Source of the DNA: Iamia sp. SCSIO 61187
Lineage (GTDB): Bacteria; Actinomycetota; Acidimicrobiia; Acidimicrobiales; Iamiaceae
DNA length: 64,000 nt
Direction of reading: 5' to 3'
NCBI RefSeq assembly: GCF_019443745.1
Contig: NZ_CP050948.1
Coordinates: 3,352,001-3,416,000 of the forward strand
The notes beneath the pieces were generated by a model, which worked only from the letters and a program-made list of their open reading frames with translations, was not told where the DNA came from and made no database searches. A program made the translations under genes and the position numbers. Positions 33,458-42,664 of the stretch are shown here, piece after piece. Positions within the stretch are counted from its first letter, which is position 1. Every line of letters starts with the position of its first letter.

Positions 33458-33955
33458 ATGCCCGGACTCGAAGACCTCTACCGCGAGATCATCCTCGACC
33501 ACTACCGCAGCCCCCGGAACCGGGGCGAGCTGCCCACGCCCCCGGCCACCAAGACCGAGGGCTTCAACCCGCTCTGCGGCGACGAGATCGTCGTCTACGT
33601 CGACGTGGTCGACGGGGCCGTGGCCGACATCCGCATCGCCGGCCAGGGGTGCTCGATCAGCCAGTCGTCGGCCTCGATGATGTCCTCGGCGGTGAAGGGC
33701 AAGACCCTGGCCGAGGTCGAGGACCTCACCAAGGCGTTCAAGGCCATGATGTCCATCCACGAGTCGAGCCTGGGCGGCGAGGCCACCGCCGGCGAGGCCG
33801 GGGCCGACGGCGACGCCGTCGAGGCGCCCGAGGGCGTGAAGCTGGGCGACCTCGAGGCCCTCCAGGGCGTGGTCAAGTTCCCCGTGCGCATCAAGTGCGC
33901 GACCTTGTCGTGGAACACCCTGGCCCAGGCCATCGACGAGGCCGAAGCCAGGTAG
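33458..33955 (+). CDS. sufU: SufU-type sulfur acceptor
   Basis: 165 residues. N-terminal YREIILDHYRSPRNRG; zinc ligands in NPLCGDEI, GQGCSISQSSASMM and IKCATLSWNTL. SufU proteins use the zinc site to accept persulfide from SufS. A Gly/Ala/Glu-rich insert (GGEATAGEAGADGDAVEAPEG) before the last Cys is longer than usual. It lies 52 nt after sufS in the same operon. Confidence 0.93.
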   Translation: MPGLEDLYREIILDHYRSPRNRGELPTPPATKTEGFNPLCGDEIVVYVDVVDGAVADIRIAGQGCSISQSSASMMSSAVKGKTLAEVEDLTKAFKAMMSIHESSLGGEATAGEAGADGDAVEAPEGVKLGDLEALQGVVKFPVRIKCATLSWNTLAQAIDEAEAR

Positions 33956-33994
33956 CGGGCCCTCGCCTGGGCTTCGCCGTCGTCGCGGACCGGC

Positions 33995-34071
33995 CCTTCC
34001 CGCCGAAGCGGCTTCGCCGCCGGCTCGGGCTGGCGCCGACTGAACCTGCCTCCGGGGCTGCCGCCAGGCCG
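33995..34071. repeat. Dispersed intergenic repeat, copy A
   Basis: 77 nt starting CCCTTCCCGCCGAAGC and ending GGGGCTGCCGCCAGGCC, with an internal CGAAGC-g-GCTTCG hairpin and GCCGGCTC. A second copy with the same ends is at 62703-62776. Both lie after a gene end and 90-115 nt before the next co-directional gene. Confidence 0.55.
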
Positions 34072-34164
34072 GACCGGGCCGACATCGCTCCGAGGAGGCA
34101 CCTGCGGACCCGCACCGGACGGCTGGCGCAGGGCATCCTCAGGCGGCCGTGCCATGATCGCCCG

Positions 34165-34908
34165 GTGAAGACCCCCGCTGTCATCGACACCGCCGCCGTG
34201 GGCGCAGTCCTGTTCGACATGGACGGGGTCCTCACCGACACCGCCTCGGTCCACTTCGCGGCGTGGGCCCGCCTGTTCGACTCCGCCCTGCCGGTGCTGG
34301 CGCCCGACGTCGAGCACGCGCCGTTCTCGGCCGACGACTACCGCCGGCTGGTCGACGGGCGGGCCCGGATCGACGGCGTGGAGGCCCTCCTGGCCGACCG
34401 AGGCGTGTCGGTCCCCCGGGGCGAGATCGACGACCCGCCGGGGACCGAGACGGCCTGGGCCCTCGCCAACCGCAAGAACGAGTTCTTCCACGAGGCCATC
34501 TCCACCGGGGGCGTGGCCACCTTCGCCTCGTCGATCACCGTGCTCGACGCCGTGCGCGACGCCGGTGTGCGGACCGCGGTGGTGACCGCCAGCCGCAACC
34601 GGGCCGACATCCTGGCCGCGGCCGGGCTGTCCGACGCCTTCGACGCCGCCGTCGACGGGATCGACATCGAGGACCAGGGTCTCGCCGGCAAGCCCGCCCC
34701 CGACACGTTCCTCGAGGCGGCCCGGCGGCTCGACGTCGAGCCCGCCCGGGCCGTGGTCATCGAGGACGCCGTCTCCGGCGTCGCCGCCGGGAAGGCCGGC
34801 GCCTTCGGCCTCGTCGTCGGCGTGGCCCGCCACGACGACCCCGAGGAGCTCCTCGCCGCCGGCGCCCACGTCGTGGTGACGGACCTGGCGGAACTCACGG
34901 TCCTCTGA
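34165..34908 (+). CDS. HAD-family hydrolase, beta-phosphoglucomutase type
   Basis: 247 residues from GTG. HAD motif I GAVLFDMDGVLTDTASVHFAAW with the second Asp general acid; motif II TAVVTAS; motif III lysine in LAGKPAPDTFLEAA; motif IV VVIEDAVSGVAAG. This is the beta-phosphoglucomutase subgroup. A GH65 phosphorylase encoded one gene away releases beta-glucose 1-phosphate, which this enzyme would convert to glucose 6-phosphate. A similar HAD/GH65 pair exists in Mycobacterium (Rv3400-Rv3401). Confidence 0.88.
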   Translation: MKTPAVIDTAAVGAVLFDMDGVLTDTASVHFAAWARLFDSALPVLAPDVEHAPFSADDYRRLVDGRARIDGVEALLADRGVSVPRGEIDDPPGTETAWALANRKNEFFHEAISTGGVATFASSITVLDAVRDAGVRTAVVTASRNRADILAAAGLSDAFDAAVDGIDIEDQGLAGKPAPDTFLEAARRLDVEPARAVVIEDAVSGVAAGKAGAFGLVVGVARHDDPEELLAAGAHVVVTDLAELTVL

Positions 34909-34934
34909 TCGGCGCCGCCTGCGAGGGTGGGGCC

Positions 34935-35585
34935 ATGATCGACATCCCGGAGCCCGGCCCCCCGTGGCCGGAGGAGGTCCTGGCCCGACGGCACGTGCTC
35001 CCGACGAAGCCGGACCCCGGCGTCGTGCGCACCGAGCGCCTGGAGATCCGGCCCTACGTGCCGGCCGACGCCCCCGAGCTGCACGCCATCTCGAACGGCG
35101 AGCCCGTGACCCGGATGGGTCGGCCCGTCGAGGCCTACGACGCCGAGCGGATCGTGTGGCGGTTCATGCCCTGGGGCCCCTTCGCCGAGGCCGACGAGCT
35201 GCGGGCCGGTCACGACCACCTCGCCCAGCAGCCCGACTCGCGGACGCTGACGGTCGTCGACGCCGCGACCGGCGCCCTCGTCGGGTGCGTGTCCCTCATC
35301 GCCAACCGCCCCCTCGACCTCAGCATCGAGATCGGCGCCGTCTGGTACACGCCGGCGGTCCAGGGGCTCGGGGTGAACCGGGAGGTCACCCTGGGCCTGG
35401 GCGAGGTCCTCTTCGGCCTCGGGTACCAGCGCTACGAGTGGAAGTGCGACGCCCGGAACCTCCGGTCCCGCCACGCCGCCGAGCGCATGGGCTTCGCCTA
35501 CGAGGGCACCTTCGCCGCCCACAAGGTGATCAAGGGTCGCCGGCGCGACACCGCGTGGTTCGCCCTCGTCCCCGCCGACGGCTGA
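34935..35585 (+). CDS. RimJ/RimL-type GNAT acetyltransferase
   Basis: 216 residues. RTERLEIRPYVPADAPELHAI at the N-terminus and GAVWYTPAVQGLGVNREVTLGLGEVLFGLGYQRYEWKC, then NLRSRHAAERMGFAYEGTF, which are the standard order of ribosomal-protein or small-molecule acetyltransferases. The acetyl-CoA loop reads VQGLGVN, a variant of RGxGxG/A. It lies between the HAD and GH65 genes on the same strand. Confidence 0.82.
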   Translation: MIDIPEPGPPWPEEVLARRHVLPTKPDPGVVRTERLEIRPYVPADAPELHAISNGEPVTRMGRPVEAYDAERIVWRFMPWGPFAEADELRAGHDHLAQQPDSRTLTVVDAATGALVGCVSLIANRPLDLSIEIGAVWYTPAVQGLGVNREVTLGLGEVLFGLGYQRYEWKCDARNLRSRHAAERMGFAYEGTFAAHKVIKGRRRDTAWFALVPADG

Positions 35586-35672
35586 CGACCCGTCAGGCGT
35601 GAAACCGGCGCCGGCCCCACGTGCGACGATGCGGGGATGCACCTCCGGCGAGCACCCCAGGACGGTCGGTAG

Positions 35673-38141
35673 GTGGGCGGCGACGGCACGCACCTGAACG
35701 ACCCGGGCCTCATCTCGCGCACGGGGTGGGCCTTCACCTTCGAGGGGATCCACCCCGAGGTCGAGGGTCGACGGGAGGCCCTCTGCACCCTCGGCAACGG
35801 CTACATGGGCACCCGCGGCGCCGCCGCCGAGGCCGTGGCCGACGGCGTCCACTACCCCGGCACCTACGTGGCCGGCGTGTACAACCGGCTGACCACCGAG
35901 ATGGCCGGCGCCCGCATCGAGCACGAGAGCCTGGTCAACCTGCCCAACTGGCTGCCCCTCACCTACCGGGGCGGCCCGAGCAGCCCGGCCGATGGCCGAC
36001 CGGCGCCGTGGTTCGGCGCCGGCGCCGGCGACGTGCTCGAGATGCGCCAGACGCTCGACATGAAGAAGGGCACGCTGGTGCGCCACCTCCGGGTGCGCGA
36101 CGAGGCGGGGCGGACCACCCAGATCGACGAGCGCCGCATCGTCTCCATGGACGACCCGCACATCGCCGCCATCGAGCAGGTCATCACCCCGCTCGACTGG
36201 TCGGGCCGGCTCGAGGTGCGGTCGTCGCTCGACGGCCGGGTCTCCAACACCAACGTCGTCGAGGACCGGCTGCTGGCCAACCAGCACCTCGCCCCCGTCG
36301 ACATCGGGTGGAGCGAGGGCGGCATCGACTGGCTCGAGGTCGACACCTCGTGGTCGCACGTGCGCACCGCCCTCGCCGCCCGCACCCACATGGAGGCCGA
36401 CGGCAAGGTCCAGGTCCGCTTCGAGACCTCGAGCACCCCCGAGCTGGTCAGCCGGGTGCTGAGCTGCCAGGCGGTCGAGGGCCGGCCGGTGAAGGTCGAG
36501 AAGGTCGTGGCCGTCTACAACGGTCGCGACAACGCGGTCGGCCGCCCGCTCGAGTCGGCCCGGCAGGCGCTGGTCGGCGTGGGGACCTTCGACACCCTGC
36601 TCTACATGCACGAGCTGGCCTGGAAGCACCTGTGGGAGCGGTGCGAGATCGACGTGGTCGACGACTCCGGCGACGAGTCGGTCATCGCCGCCGTGCGGCT
36701 CCACGCCTTCCACGTCATGCAGTCGGCCGCCCCGCACGTCCGCGACCTCGACGCCAGCGTCACCGCCCGCGGCCTCCACGGCGAGGGCTACCGCGGCCAC
36801 ATCTTCTGGGACGAGCTCTTCGTCTTCCCGTTCCTCAACTTCCGGTTCCCCGACACCACCCGGGCCCTGCTCCGCTACCGGGCCCACCGGCTCCCAGCCG
36901 CCCGCCGCCAGGCCCGGGAGCTGGGCCAGCTCGGGGCCCGCTTCCCGTGGCAGTCGGGCGCCGACGGGACCGAGCAGACCCCGTCGCAGCTGTGGAACCC
37001 CCGCAGCGGGCGCTGGATGCCGGACAACTCCCGACGCCAGCACCACGTCGGGTTGGCCGTGGTCTGGAACGTCTGGCAGTACCACCAGGCCACCGGCGAC
37101 TACCGCTTCCTCCTCGAGAACGGGACCGAGCTGCTGGTCGAGCAGGCCCGGTTCTGGACGGGCATGGCGACCCAGGACACCGACGACGGCCGCTACCACA
37201 TCCGGGGCGTGATGGGCCCCGACGAGTACCACGACGGCTACCCGGGATCGCACGACGGCATCGACGACAACGCCTACACCAACGTCCTGGTGAGCTGGCT
37301 GCTCCAGCGGGTGCTGGAGGTCCGCCGGGGCTTCAAGGGCCACCAGGCCGAGGTCCAGCTGTGGGAGCGCCTGGGCGTCACCCAGGCCGAGGCCGACCAC
37401 TGGGACGACGTGTCGCGCCACCTCCACGTGCCGTTCCACGACGGGATCATCAGCCAGTTCGCGGGGTGGGAGGACCTCGACGAGATCGACTGGGACGACT
37501 ACCGGGCCCGCTACGGGAACATCGGGCGCCTCGACCTGATCCTCGAGGCCGAGGGCGACACGACCAACCGGTACAAGCTGGCCAAGCAGGCCGACGTGCT
37601 GATGCTCTTCTACCTGATGTCACCCGACGAGCTGTACGGCCAGCTGGCCGGGATGGGCTACGAGCTCGGCGACGACATGGTCGACCGGACGATCGAGTAC
37701 TACATCGAGCGCACGGCCCACGGCTCCACCCTCAGCCGGATCGTCTACGCCTGGGTGACGGCTCGGGTCGACCCCGACCGGAGCTGGGAGCTGTTCCGCG
37801 AGGCCCTGGCTGCCGACATCGACGACACCCAGGGCGGCACCACCCCCGAGGGCATCCACCTCGGGGCCATGGCCGGCAGCCTCGACCTCCTCCAGCGCTG
37901 CTACAGCGGTCTGGAGCTGCGGGGCGAGCAGGTGTGGTTCGACCCGCACCTGCCGCCGGCGCTGGAGAACCTGGCGTTCGACATCGTGCACCACGACCGG
38001 ACCCTCAGCATCGAGCTCGACCACGACACCCTGCGGGTCGAGGTCGAGCCGGGCCCGGCCGTCCCGGTCCAGATCGGGGCCCCGGGCGGGGTGTGGGAGC
38101 TGCGCCCGGGCGAGGTCCTCGAGGTCGCCCTCAAGCCCTGA
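35673..38141 (+). CDS. Glycoside hydrolase family 65 disaccharide phosphorylase (trehalose/maltose/kojibiose type)
   Basis: 822 residues from GTG. N-terminal beta-sandwich (GNGYMGTRGAAAE, LPNWLPLTYRG), (alpha/alpha)6 barrel with WDELFVFPFLNFRFP and RFPWQSGADGTEQTP, the general acid Glu518 in GVMGPDEYHDGY, phosphate-site residues in ERTAHGSTLSRIV, and the C-terminal sheet. It performs phosphorolysis of an alpha-glucosyl disaccharide to beta-glucose 1-phosphate. The exact disaccharide cannot be told. The neighbouring HAD completes the route to glucose 6-phosphate. Confidence 0.92.
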   Translation: MGGDGTHLNDPGLISRTGWAFTFEGIHPEVEGRREALCTLGNGYMGTRGAAAEAVADGVHYPGTYVAGVYNRLTTEMAGARIEHESLVNLPNWLPLTYRGGPSSPADGRPAPWFGAGAGDVLEMRQTLDMKKGTLVRHLRVRDEAGRTTQIDERRIVSMDDPHIAAIEQVITPLDWSGRLEVRSSLDGRVSNTNVVEDRLLANQHLAPVDIGWSEGGIDWLEVDTSWSHVRTALAARTHMEADGKVQVRFETSSTPELVSRVLSCQAVEGRPVKVEKVVAVYNGRDNAVGRPLESARQALVGVGTFDTLLYMHELAWKHLWERCEIDVVDDSGDESVIAAVRLHAFHVMQSAAPHVRDLDASVTARGLHGEGYRGHIFWDELFVFPFLNFRFPDTTRALLRYRAHRLPAARRQARELGQLGARFPWQSGADGTEQTPSQLWNPRSGRWMPDNSRRQHHVGLAVVWNVWQYHQATGDYRFLLENGTELLVEQARFWTGMATQDTDDGRYHIRGVMGPDEYHDGYPGSHDGIDDNAYTNVLVSWLLQRVLEVRRGFKGHQAEVQLWERLGVTQAEADHWDDVSRHLHVPFHDGIISQFAGWEDLDEIDWDDYRARYGNIGRLDLILEAEGDTTNRYKLAKQADVLMLFYLMSPDELYGQLAGMGYELGDDMVDRTIEYYIERTAHGSTLSRIVYAWVTARVDPDRSWELFREALAADIDDTQGGTTPEGIHLGAMAGSLDLLQRCYSGLELRGEQVWFDPHLPPALENLAFDIVHHDRTLSIELDHDTLRVEVEPGPAVPVQIGAPGGVWELRPGEVLEVALKP

Positions 38142-38155
38142 GCGTCCCCGGGGGC

Positions 38156-38161
38156 TACGGT
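38156..38161 (+). promoter_or_regulatory. Putative leaderless -10 box of the small secreted ORF
   Basis: TACGGT followed by 7 nt and GTG at 38169. The spacing equals that of the other leaderless genes and supports that this short frame is, or was, expressed. Confidence 0.4.
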
Positions 38162-38168
38162 CCGGAGC

Positions 38169-38342
38169 GTGCGAGTCCGGCGGACATGCCCGTTGCTGTC
38201 CGCGGCGGCCCTGGTCTCGGGAGCGCTGGCCCTCGTCCCGATCACCGCCGGCGGCCAGACGGCCCCCTGCGAAGAGCCCTACTCGCCGGTCGCGCACGCC
38301 GTGGTCTACCCCGTCGAGGCCGAGGCCACCTTCACGGGTTGA
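38169..38342 (+). CDS. 57-residue secreted peptide, possibly the 5' remnant of a larger secreted protein
   Basis: GTG start, a classic signal peptide (VRVRRTCPLLSAAALVSGA, hydrophobic core, then cleavage around ITAGGQ), a cysteine in TAPCEEPYSP and the end AVVYPVEAEATFTG before the stop. The segment after the signal peptide resembles the entry into secreted M23-type peptidases (VFPVxGxxxFTD), but the rest is missing and a strong hairpin follows at once. It may be a truncated gene or a genuine short secreted peptide. It was found by reading the sequence. Confidence 0.45.
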   Translation: MRVRRTCPLLSAAALVSGALALVPITAGGQTAPCEEPYSPVAHAVVYPVEAEATFTG

Positions 38343-38345
38343 ACC

Positions 38346-38403
38346 GCCCCTTCTGCCGATCCCCATCCACCGTGACGGTGGACGAGGGTCGACGGAAGGG
38401 GGC
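38346..38403. terminator. Large nested hairpin between convergent transcription units
   Basis: Outer arms GCCCCTTC (38346-38353) and GAAGGGGGC (38395-38403) enclose a perfect inner hairpin TCCACCGT-g-ACGGTGGA (38366-38382). The right outer arm contains GACGGAAGGGGG, identical to the left arm of the palindrome at 48522. It is expected to end transcription from both sides. Confidence 0.65.
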
Positions 38404-38660
38404 TAGAGGAGGGCGTTGATCGCCTCGGCCAGGGCGACGTCGCGCTCGGTGAGGCCGCCGGCGTCGTGGCTCACCAGGTCGATGGTGACGGTGTTCCACG
38501 AATTCGACCAGTCGGGGTGGTGGTCCGCCTTCTCGGCGGCGAGGGCCACCCGGGTCATGAAGGCGAAGGCCTCGGAGAAGTCGGCGAAGCGCAGCTCGCG
38601 GTGGAGCCGGCCGTCGACCTCCTCCCAGCCCTCCGGTGCGGTCGCGGCGGGGTCGCTCAT
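38403..38660 (-). CDS. phhB: Pterin-4a-carbinolamine dehydratase
   Basis: 85 residues. Catalytic signature [36 protein letters not shown], with the usual TH replaced by SH at the third histidine position. It dehydrates the 4a-hydroxy-tetrahydropterin formed by phenylalanine hydroxylase, so it is the recycling partner of PhhA although the genes are ~14 kb apart. The ATG is at MSDPAATA. Confidence 0.9.
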   Translation of the reverse strand: MSDPAATAPEGWEEVDGRLHRELRFADFSEAFAFMTRVALAAEKADHHPDWSNSWNTVTIDLVSHDAGGLTERDVALAEAINALL

Positions 38661-38731
38661 GATCACCAGTCTGCCCCGGACGATGTCCGACGATCCCTCA
38701 TCACCGGCACCCGGCCGACCGATGAGGGAGG

Positions 38732-40828
38732 GTGGAGCGCGCGGATCCCACGCCGGCGGGCGAGCGGCGACGAGCACCCCGGCCCGACCGGCCCAACACG
38801 GTGGCGTCCCGGCTGCGCCTCCCGATCACCGTCTTCATCCTCGCCGCCGTCTTCGTCACCGCCGCCGGGGGCGTGTCGCTGGTCGTGGCCGACCGCACCC
38901 TCGACGAGATGGTCGACGAGATCGACCCGGTGAGGATCGCCACCCGCGACAGCCTCGATGCCATCCTCGACGCCGACGACCAGTTCCGCGGCTACCGCCT
39001 GACCTGGGACGAGAGCTACCTGCCGGCGTACCGCGCAGCGCGGGACCGCTACCCGGCGGCCCAGTCCCGGGTCGAGGGGCTGACCGACGACGCCGTCATC
39101 GAGGCGGCCCTCGACGACCAGGAGCAGCTCTTCGCGCAGTGGGTCGCCTTCGCCGACCGGGTCGAGCGCGTCGGCTCCACCGATCAGGAGGCGGCCGAGC
39201 GGCTGGTGCGCACCGGTCGCGGACGGTCGCTGATCGACCAGATCCGCACCGCCAACGACCGCGCCGCCGAGCGGCTCGACGAGCTGGACGGACAGGTGGC
39301 GGCCCGGAGCCGGCGGACCACCGTCCTGGTCGGCCTGCTCGCCCTCGTCGTCCTCGTCCTCGCCGGCGCCGTGGGAATCGTGGCCACGCGCCGGGCGCGG
39401 CGATCGGTCGTCGAGCCGCTGGAGCGCCTGCACGCCACCATCGCCCGCCACCGCGGCGGCGATCGGTCGGCCCGGGCCGACATCGACGGGGCCGTGGAGG
39501 TGCGGGTCGTCTCGGCCGCCTTCAACCGCCTCGCCGCCGCCGACGCCGAGCTCAGCGCCCGCCAGGAGGCGCTGCTCGCGCAGGAGCGCAGGGTGCGCCA
39601 ACTCGGCCGGGAGATCCGGGCGACGCTCGACCCGCAGGCGGTGGTCCGCCTCACGGCCGATGCGCTGGGGCCGGCCACGGGCGCCGACCGGGTCGTGATC
39701 CGCCCCGTGGCCGACAACGCCCTCGGCGCCGCCGAGACCACGTGGACGCGCGACGCGGTCACCGCAGCCTCGGGTGACACCGCCCTCGACCCCCATCCCG
39801 AGTTGCTGGCGCACGTCTACGACGAGCTCGCAGCCGGGCGCACGATCCTGCTGGAGGACACCTACGACCACCCCACCCTCGCCCCGGAGGCGCTGGCCGT
39901 GTTCACCGACGACGGGTGGGGTTCGATCGCCCTCGTCCCGGTCGTCGAGGAGGGCGAGGTCCAGTCGCTGATCGCCCTCGAGGTCCGGGAGCGCTCCCAT
40001 CGCTGGCCCCCCGACGCCATCCGCCTGGCCGAGGCCGTCGCCACCGAGATGGCCCTGGCCCGTCGCACCGCCCGCCTCTTCGCCCAGGAGCGATCGATGG
40101 TCGAGCGCCTCCGGGAGGTCGACCAGGCCAAGTCCGACTTCGTGTCCACCGTGAGCCACGAGCTCCGCACGCCGCTCACCAGCATCCGGGGCTACGTGGA
40201 GATGCTCCGCGACGGCGACGCCGGAGCCCTCGACGCCCCCCAGGACCGGATGCTCGCCATCGTCGAGCGCAACACCGACCGCCTGCTCGCCCTGATCGAG
40301 GACCTGCTGACCCTGTCCCGCATCGAGTCGGGAGCATTCCGCACCACCGTGGCCGACGTCGACCTGGCCGACCTCCTCCGCTCCTGCGCCGAGGCCGTCG
40401 ACGTGCAGGCCGCAGCAGCCGAGGTGGCCCTCGACGTGAGCGTCGACGCCGACCTGCCGGGCCTGCGCGGCGACGCCCACCAGCTGGAGAGGCTGATCCT
40501 GAACCTGCTCACCAACGCCATCAAGTTCTCCGAGCCGGGCTCGTCGGTGGCCCTGCGCGCCGCCCGGGTCGACGACGCCGCCCGCATCGAGGTCGAGGAC
40601 CACGGGATGGGCATCCCCGAGGCCGAGCAGGACCGGCTGTTCTCCCGGTTCTTCCGCAGCTCCACCGCCCAGGAGCGGGCCGTGCCCGGCACCGGACTCG
40701 GGCTCGTCATCGCCAAGACCGCGGTCGACAACCACGGGGGCACGATCGACGTGGCCTCGACGCCGGGCCAGGGCACGACCTTCACCGTCGTGCTCCCCGG
40801 CGTGCCCCGTCTGGCGGTGGCCCGATGA
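38732..40828 (+). CDS. CHASE3-like/HAMP/GAF sensor histidine kinase
   Basis: 698 residues from GTG (GAGGGAG upstream). Membrane helix 1 (~30-52, [18 protein letters not shown]), a periplasmic four-helix sensor like CHASE3 (~55-190, [20 protein letters not shown]), helix 2 (~200-222), HAMP, a GAF-like domain (~295-455), HisKA with His476 in [16 protein letters not shown], and HATPase ([29 protein letters not shown]). It heads an operon with two receiver proteins, a HEAT protein and a glycosyltransferase, all overlapping by 4 nt. Confidence 0.93.
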   Translation: MERADPTPAGERRRAPRPDRPNTVASRLRLPITVFILAAVFVTAAGGVSLVVADRTLDEMVDEIDPVRIATRDSLDAILDADDQFRGYRLTWDESYLPAYRAARDRYPAAQSRVEGLTDDAVIEAALDDQEQLFAQWVAFADRVERVGSTDQEAAERLVRTGRGRSLIDQIRTANDRAAERLDELDGQVAARSRRTTVLVGLLALVVLVLAGAVGIVATRRARRSVVEPLERLHATIARHRGGDRSARADIDGAVEVRVVSAAFNRLAAADAELSARQEALLAQERRVRQLGREIRATLDPQAVVRLTADALGPATGADRVVIRPVADNALGAAETTWTRDAVTAASGDTALDPHPELLAHVYDELAAGRTILLEDTYDHPTLAPEALAVFTDDGWGSIALVPVVEEGEVQSLIALEVRERSHRWPPDAIRLAEAVATEMALARRTARLFAQERSMVERLREVDQAKSDFVSTVSHELRTPLTSIRGYVEMLRDGDAGALDAPQDRMLAIVERNTDRLLALIEDLLTLSRIESGAFRTTVADVDLADLLRSCAEAVDVQAAAAEVALDVSVDADLPGLRGDAHQLERLILNLLTNAIKFSEPGSSVALRAARVDDAARIEVEDHGMGIPEAEQDRLFSRFFRSSTAQERAVPGTGLGLVIAKTAVDNHGGTIDVASTPGQGTTFTVVLPGVPRLAVAR

Positions 40829-41217
40829 GCGTCCGCCAGGTCCTGATCGTGGAGGACGACGAGGACATCGCCGCCCTCCTGGCCCTCCGCGTGACCCGCC
40901 AGGGGCACGGGGCCACCATCGCCCGCACCGGCGCCGAGGCCCTGGACCGGGCCCGGGCCGCCGCCCCCGACCTCATCCTGCTCGACCTGGGCCTGCCCGA
41001 CATCCACGGCTGGGAGGTGCTCGAGCGGCTCCGCGACGACGAGCGCCTCGCCTCCGTGCCCGTCCTGGTGGTCTCGATCAGCGACGCCGGCGTCTCGACC
41101 GAGCACGCCGTGCAGGGCCACATCACCAAGCCCTTCGGAGCCGCGGACCTCGACCGCCAGGTCGCCGACGCCCTCTGTGCCCCCCCTCCCATCACCCGCA
41201 GGAAGGCCCGACCATGA
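40825..41217 (+). CDS. Stand-alone receiver protein 1
   Basis: 130 residues, receiver domain only: acidic pair in LIVEDDEDIAAL, phospho-Asp in LILLDLGLPDIHGW, Ser in VLVVSISD and Lys in HITKPFGAADL. No output domain, so it may relay phosphate or act by protein contact. ATG overlaps the kinase stop (ATGA). Confidence 0.92.
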   Translation: MSVRQVLIVEDDEDIAALLALRVTRQGHGATIARTGAEALDRARAAAPDLILLDLGLPDIHGWEVLERLRDDERLASVPVLVVSISDAGVSTEHAVQGHITKPFGAADLDRQVADALCAPPPITRRKARP

Positions 41218-41588
41218 GCACCGTGCTCGTCGCCGACGACGATGCCGACATCCGCGAGCTGGTGACCTTCAAGCTCGAGCAGGAGGGCCACGAGGTCCAC
41301 GCCGTGGCCGACGGCGAGGCCGCGCTGCGCGCCGTCCTCGACGTCTCCCCCGACATCGTCCTGCTCGACGTGATGATGCCGCGCCGCACGGGGCTCGAGG
41401 TCTGCGAGGCCCTGCGGGCCGCACCCGAGACGGCCGGGCTGCCCGTCATCCTCCTCACCGCCAAGGCCCAGGAGGCCGACCTGGAGCGGGGCTTCACCAG
41501 CGGTGCCGACGACTACATCGTCAAGCCCTTCAGCCCCCGCGAGCTGGCGACCCGGGTCCGGGCCCAGCTGGCGCGCGCCCGCGGATGA
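41214..41588 (+). CDS. Stand-alone receiver protein 2
   Basis: 124 residues, receiver domain only: VLVADDDADIREL, phospho-Asp in IVLLDVMMPRRTG, Thr in VILLTAKAQE, Lys in YIVKPFSPREL. It is closer to the PhoB/CheY-type consensus than receiver 1. Overlaps receiver 1 and the HEAT gene by 4 nt each. Two single-domain receivers after one kinase suggest a branched output or phosphate sink. Confidence 0.93.
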   Translation: MSTVLVADDDADIRELVTFKLEQEGHEVHAVADGEAALRAVLDVSPDIVLLDVMMPRRTGLEVCEALRAAPETAGLPVILLTAKAQEADLERGFTSGADDYIVKPFSPRELATRVRAQLARARG

Positions 41589-42664
41589 CGCTCCACGAGG
41601 TCCTGGTGGTCACGGCGGTGGCCGTGCTGGGGGCCAACATCGGCCTGCTCCTGATCTCGGCCGGCCACCACGTTGTCGCCACCGTCCGCACCCGCCACCG
41701 CGACGCCGTCCGCGCCGAGCTCCGCCCGCTCCTCATCCGCCTCGTGACCGACGAGGAGGCGACGCTGCCGCCCGTGCCCCGCCGTCGGACGGCCGCCCTG
41801 GAGGTGCTCGCCGTCGACCTGCTCGGCAAGGTCCGGGGCGAGGCCCGCGACGCCCTGCTCGCCGTCCTCGACCAGGCCGGCGCCCCGCAGCAGGCCGTCC
41901 GCCGCCTCCGGCGTCCGGGCCCGGTGGGGCGGTCGGCGGCGGCCGAGCTCCTCGGCCGGGCCGGGCGGGCCGAGCACCTCCCCGCCCTCGTCGCGCGGCT
42001 CGACGACCGCGACCCCGAGGTCCGCGCCGTCGCCTGCCGGGCCCTCGGACGGATCGGCGAGCCCTCGGCCGTCCCGCACCTCCTCGCCGCCCTCGACAGC
42101 CGCCGCCCCGTCCCCATGGGCATCGTCGGCAGCTCCCTCCTGCGCATCGGTCCGGTCGGCACGGGCCCCCTGCGCGACGCCCTCCAGGGCGGCCGGTCGT
42201 CGACGGCCGCCCGCGCCCTGGCCGTCGAGGTGCTGGGCCTGCACGGCGCCCTCGAGGCGGCCGGCGTCCTCGCCACCCGGCTCCAGGACCGGGACGAGGA
42301 GCTCGAGGTCCGCATCCGGGCGGCGCGGGCCCTCGGGCGCATCGGCTCGCCGCGCGGGACCGCGGCCCTGTCCGCCGTGGTCACCGACGACGAGCCCACC
42401 GGCCTGCGCGCCGTCGCCGCCCGCGCCCTCGGCGAGATCGGCGGGGACGACGCCGCCGCCGTCCTGCTGCCCCTGCTCGACGACCCCGCCCACGTGGTCG
42501 CGTCCAACGCCGCCACCGCCCTCCCCCGCTGCGGGGCGCGCGGGCGCGCCCTGCTCCTGCGTCGGGCCGGGGGCGAGGGCCGGGGCGCCGCCCTTGCCCG
42601 CGAGGCCCTCGCCTTGGCCGACCTGTGGGTCCACCGCACCGGCCCGGCCGAGGCGGTGTCGTGA
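41585..42664 (+). CDS. Membrane-anchored HEAT-repeat protein
   Basis: 359 residues. An N-terminal hydrophobic helix (EVLVVTAVAVLGANIGLLLIS, ~5-25) is followed by HEAT/PBS-type alpha-helical repeats with the recurring pattern DPEVRAVACRALGRIGEPSA (e.g. ELEVRIRAARALGRIG, GLRAVAARALGEIGGDDA). Such solenoids are protein-binding scaffolds. Placed between receiver proteins and a glycosyltransferase, it may transmit the receiver signal to the enzyme; that is inference. Confidence 0.85.
   Translation: MTLHEVLVVTAVAVLGANIGLLLISAGHHVVATVRTRHRDAVRAELRPLLIRLVTDEEATLPPVPRRRTAALEVLAVDLLGKVRGEARDALLAVLDQAGAPQQAVRRLRRPGPVGRSAAAELLGRAGRAEHLPALVARLDDRDPEVRAVACRALGRIGEPSAVPHLLAALDSRRPVPMGIVGSSLLRIGPVGTGPLRDALQGGRSSTAARALAVEVLGLHGALEAAGVLATRLQDRDEELEVRIRAARALGRIGSPRGTAALSAVVTDDEPTGLRAVAARALGEIGGDDAAAVLLPLLDDPAHVVASNAATALPRCGARGRALLLRRAGGEGRGAALAREALALADLWVHRTGPAEAVS

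Noticed and set aside
34338..37439. Very long minus-strand open frame opposite the GH65 and HAD genes
   Set aside because: It is a GC-rich shadow: low-complexity, Gly/Val/Leu/His-rich translation with no motif, while the plus strand encodes complete enzymes.
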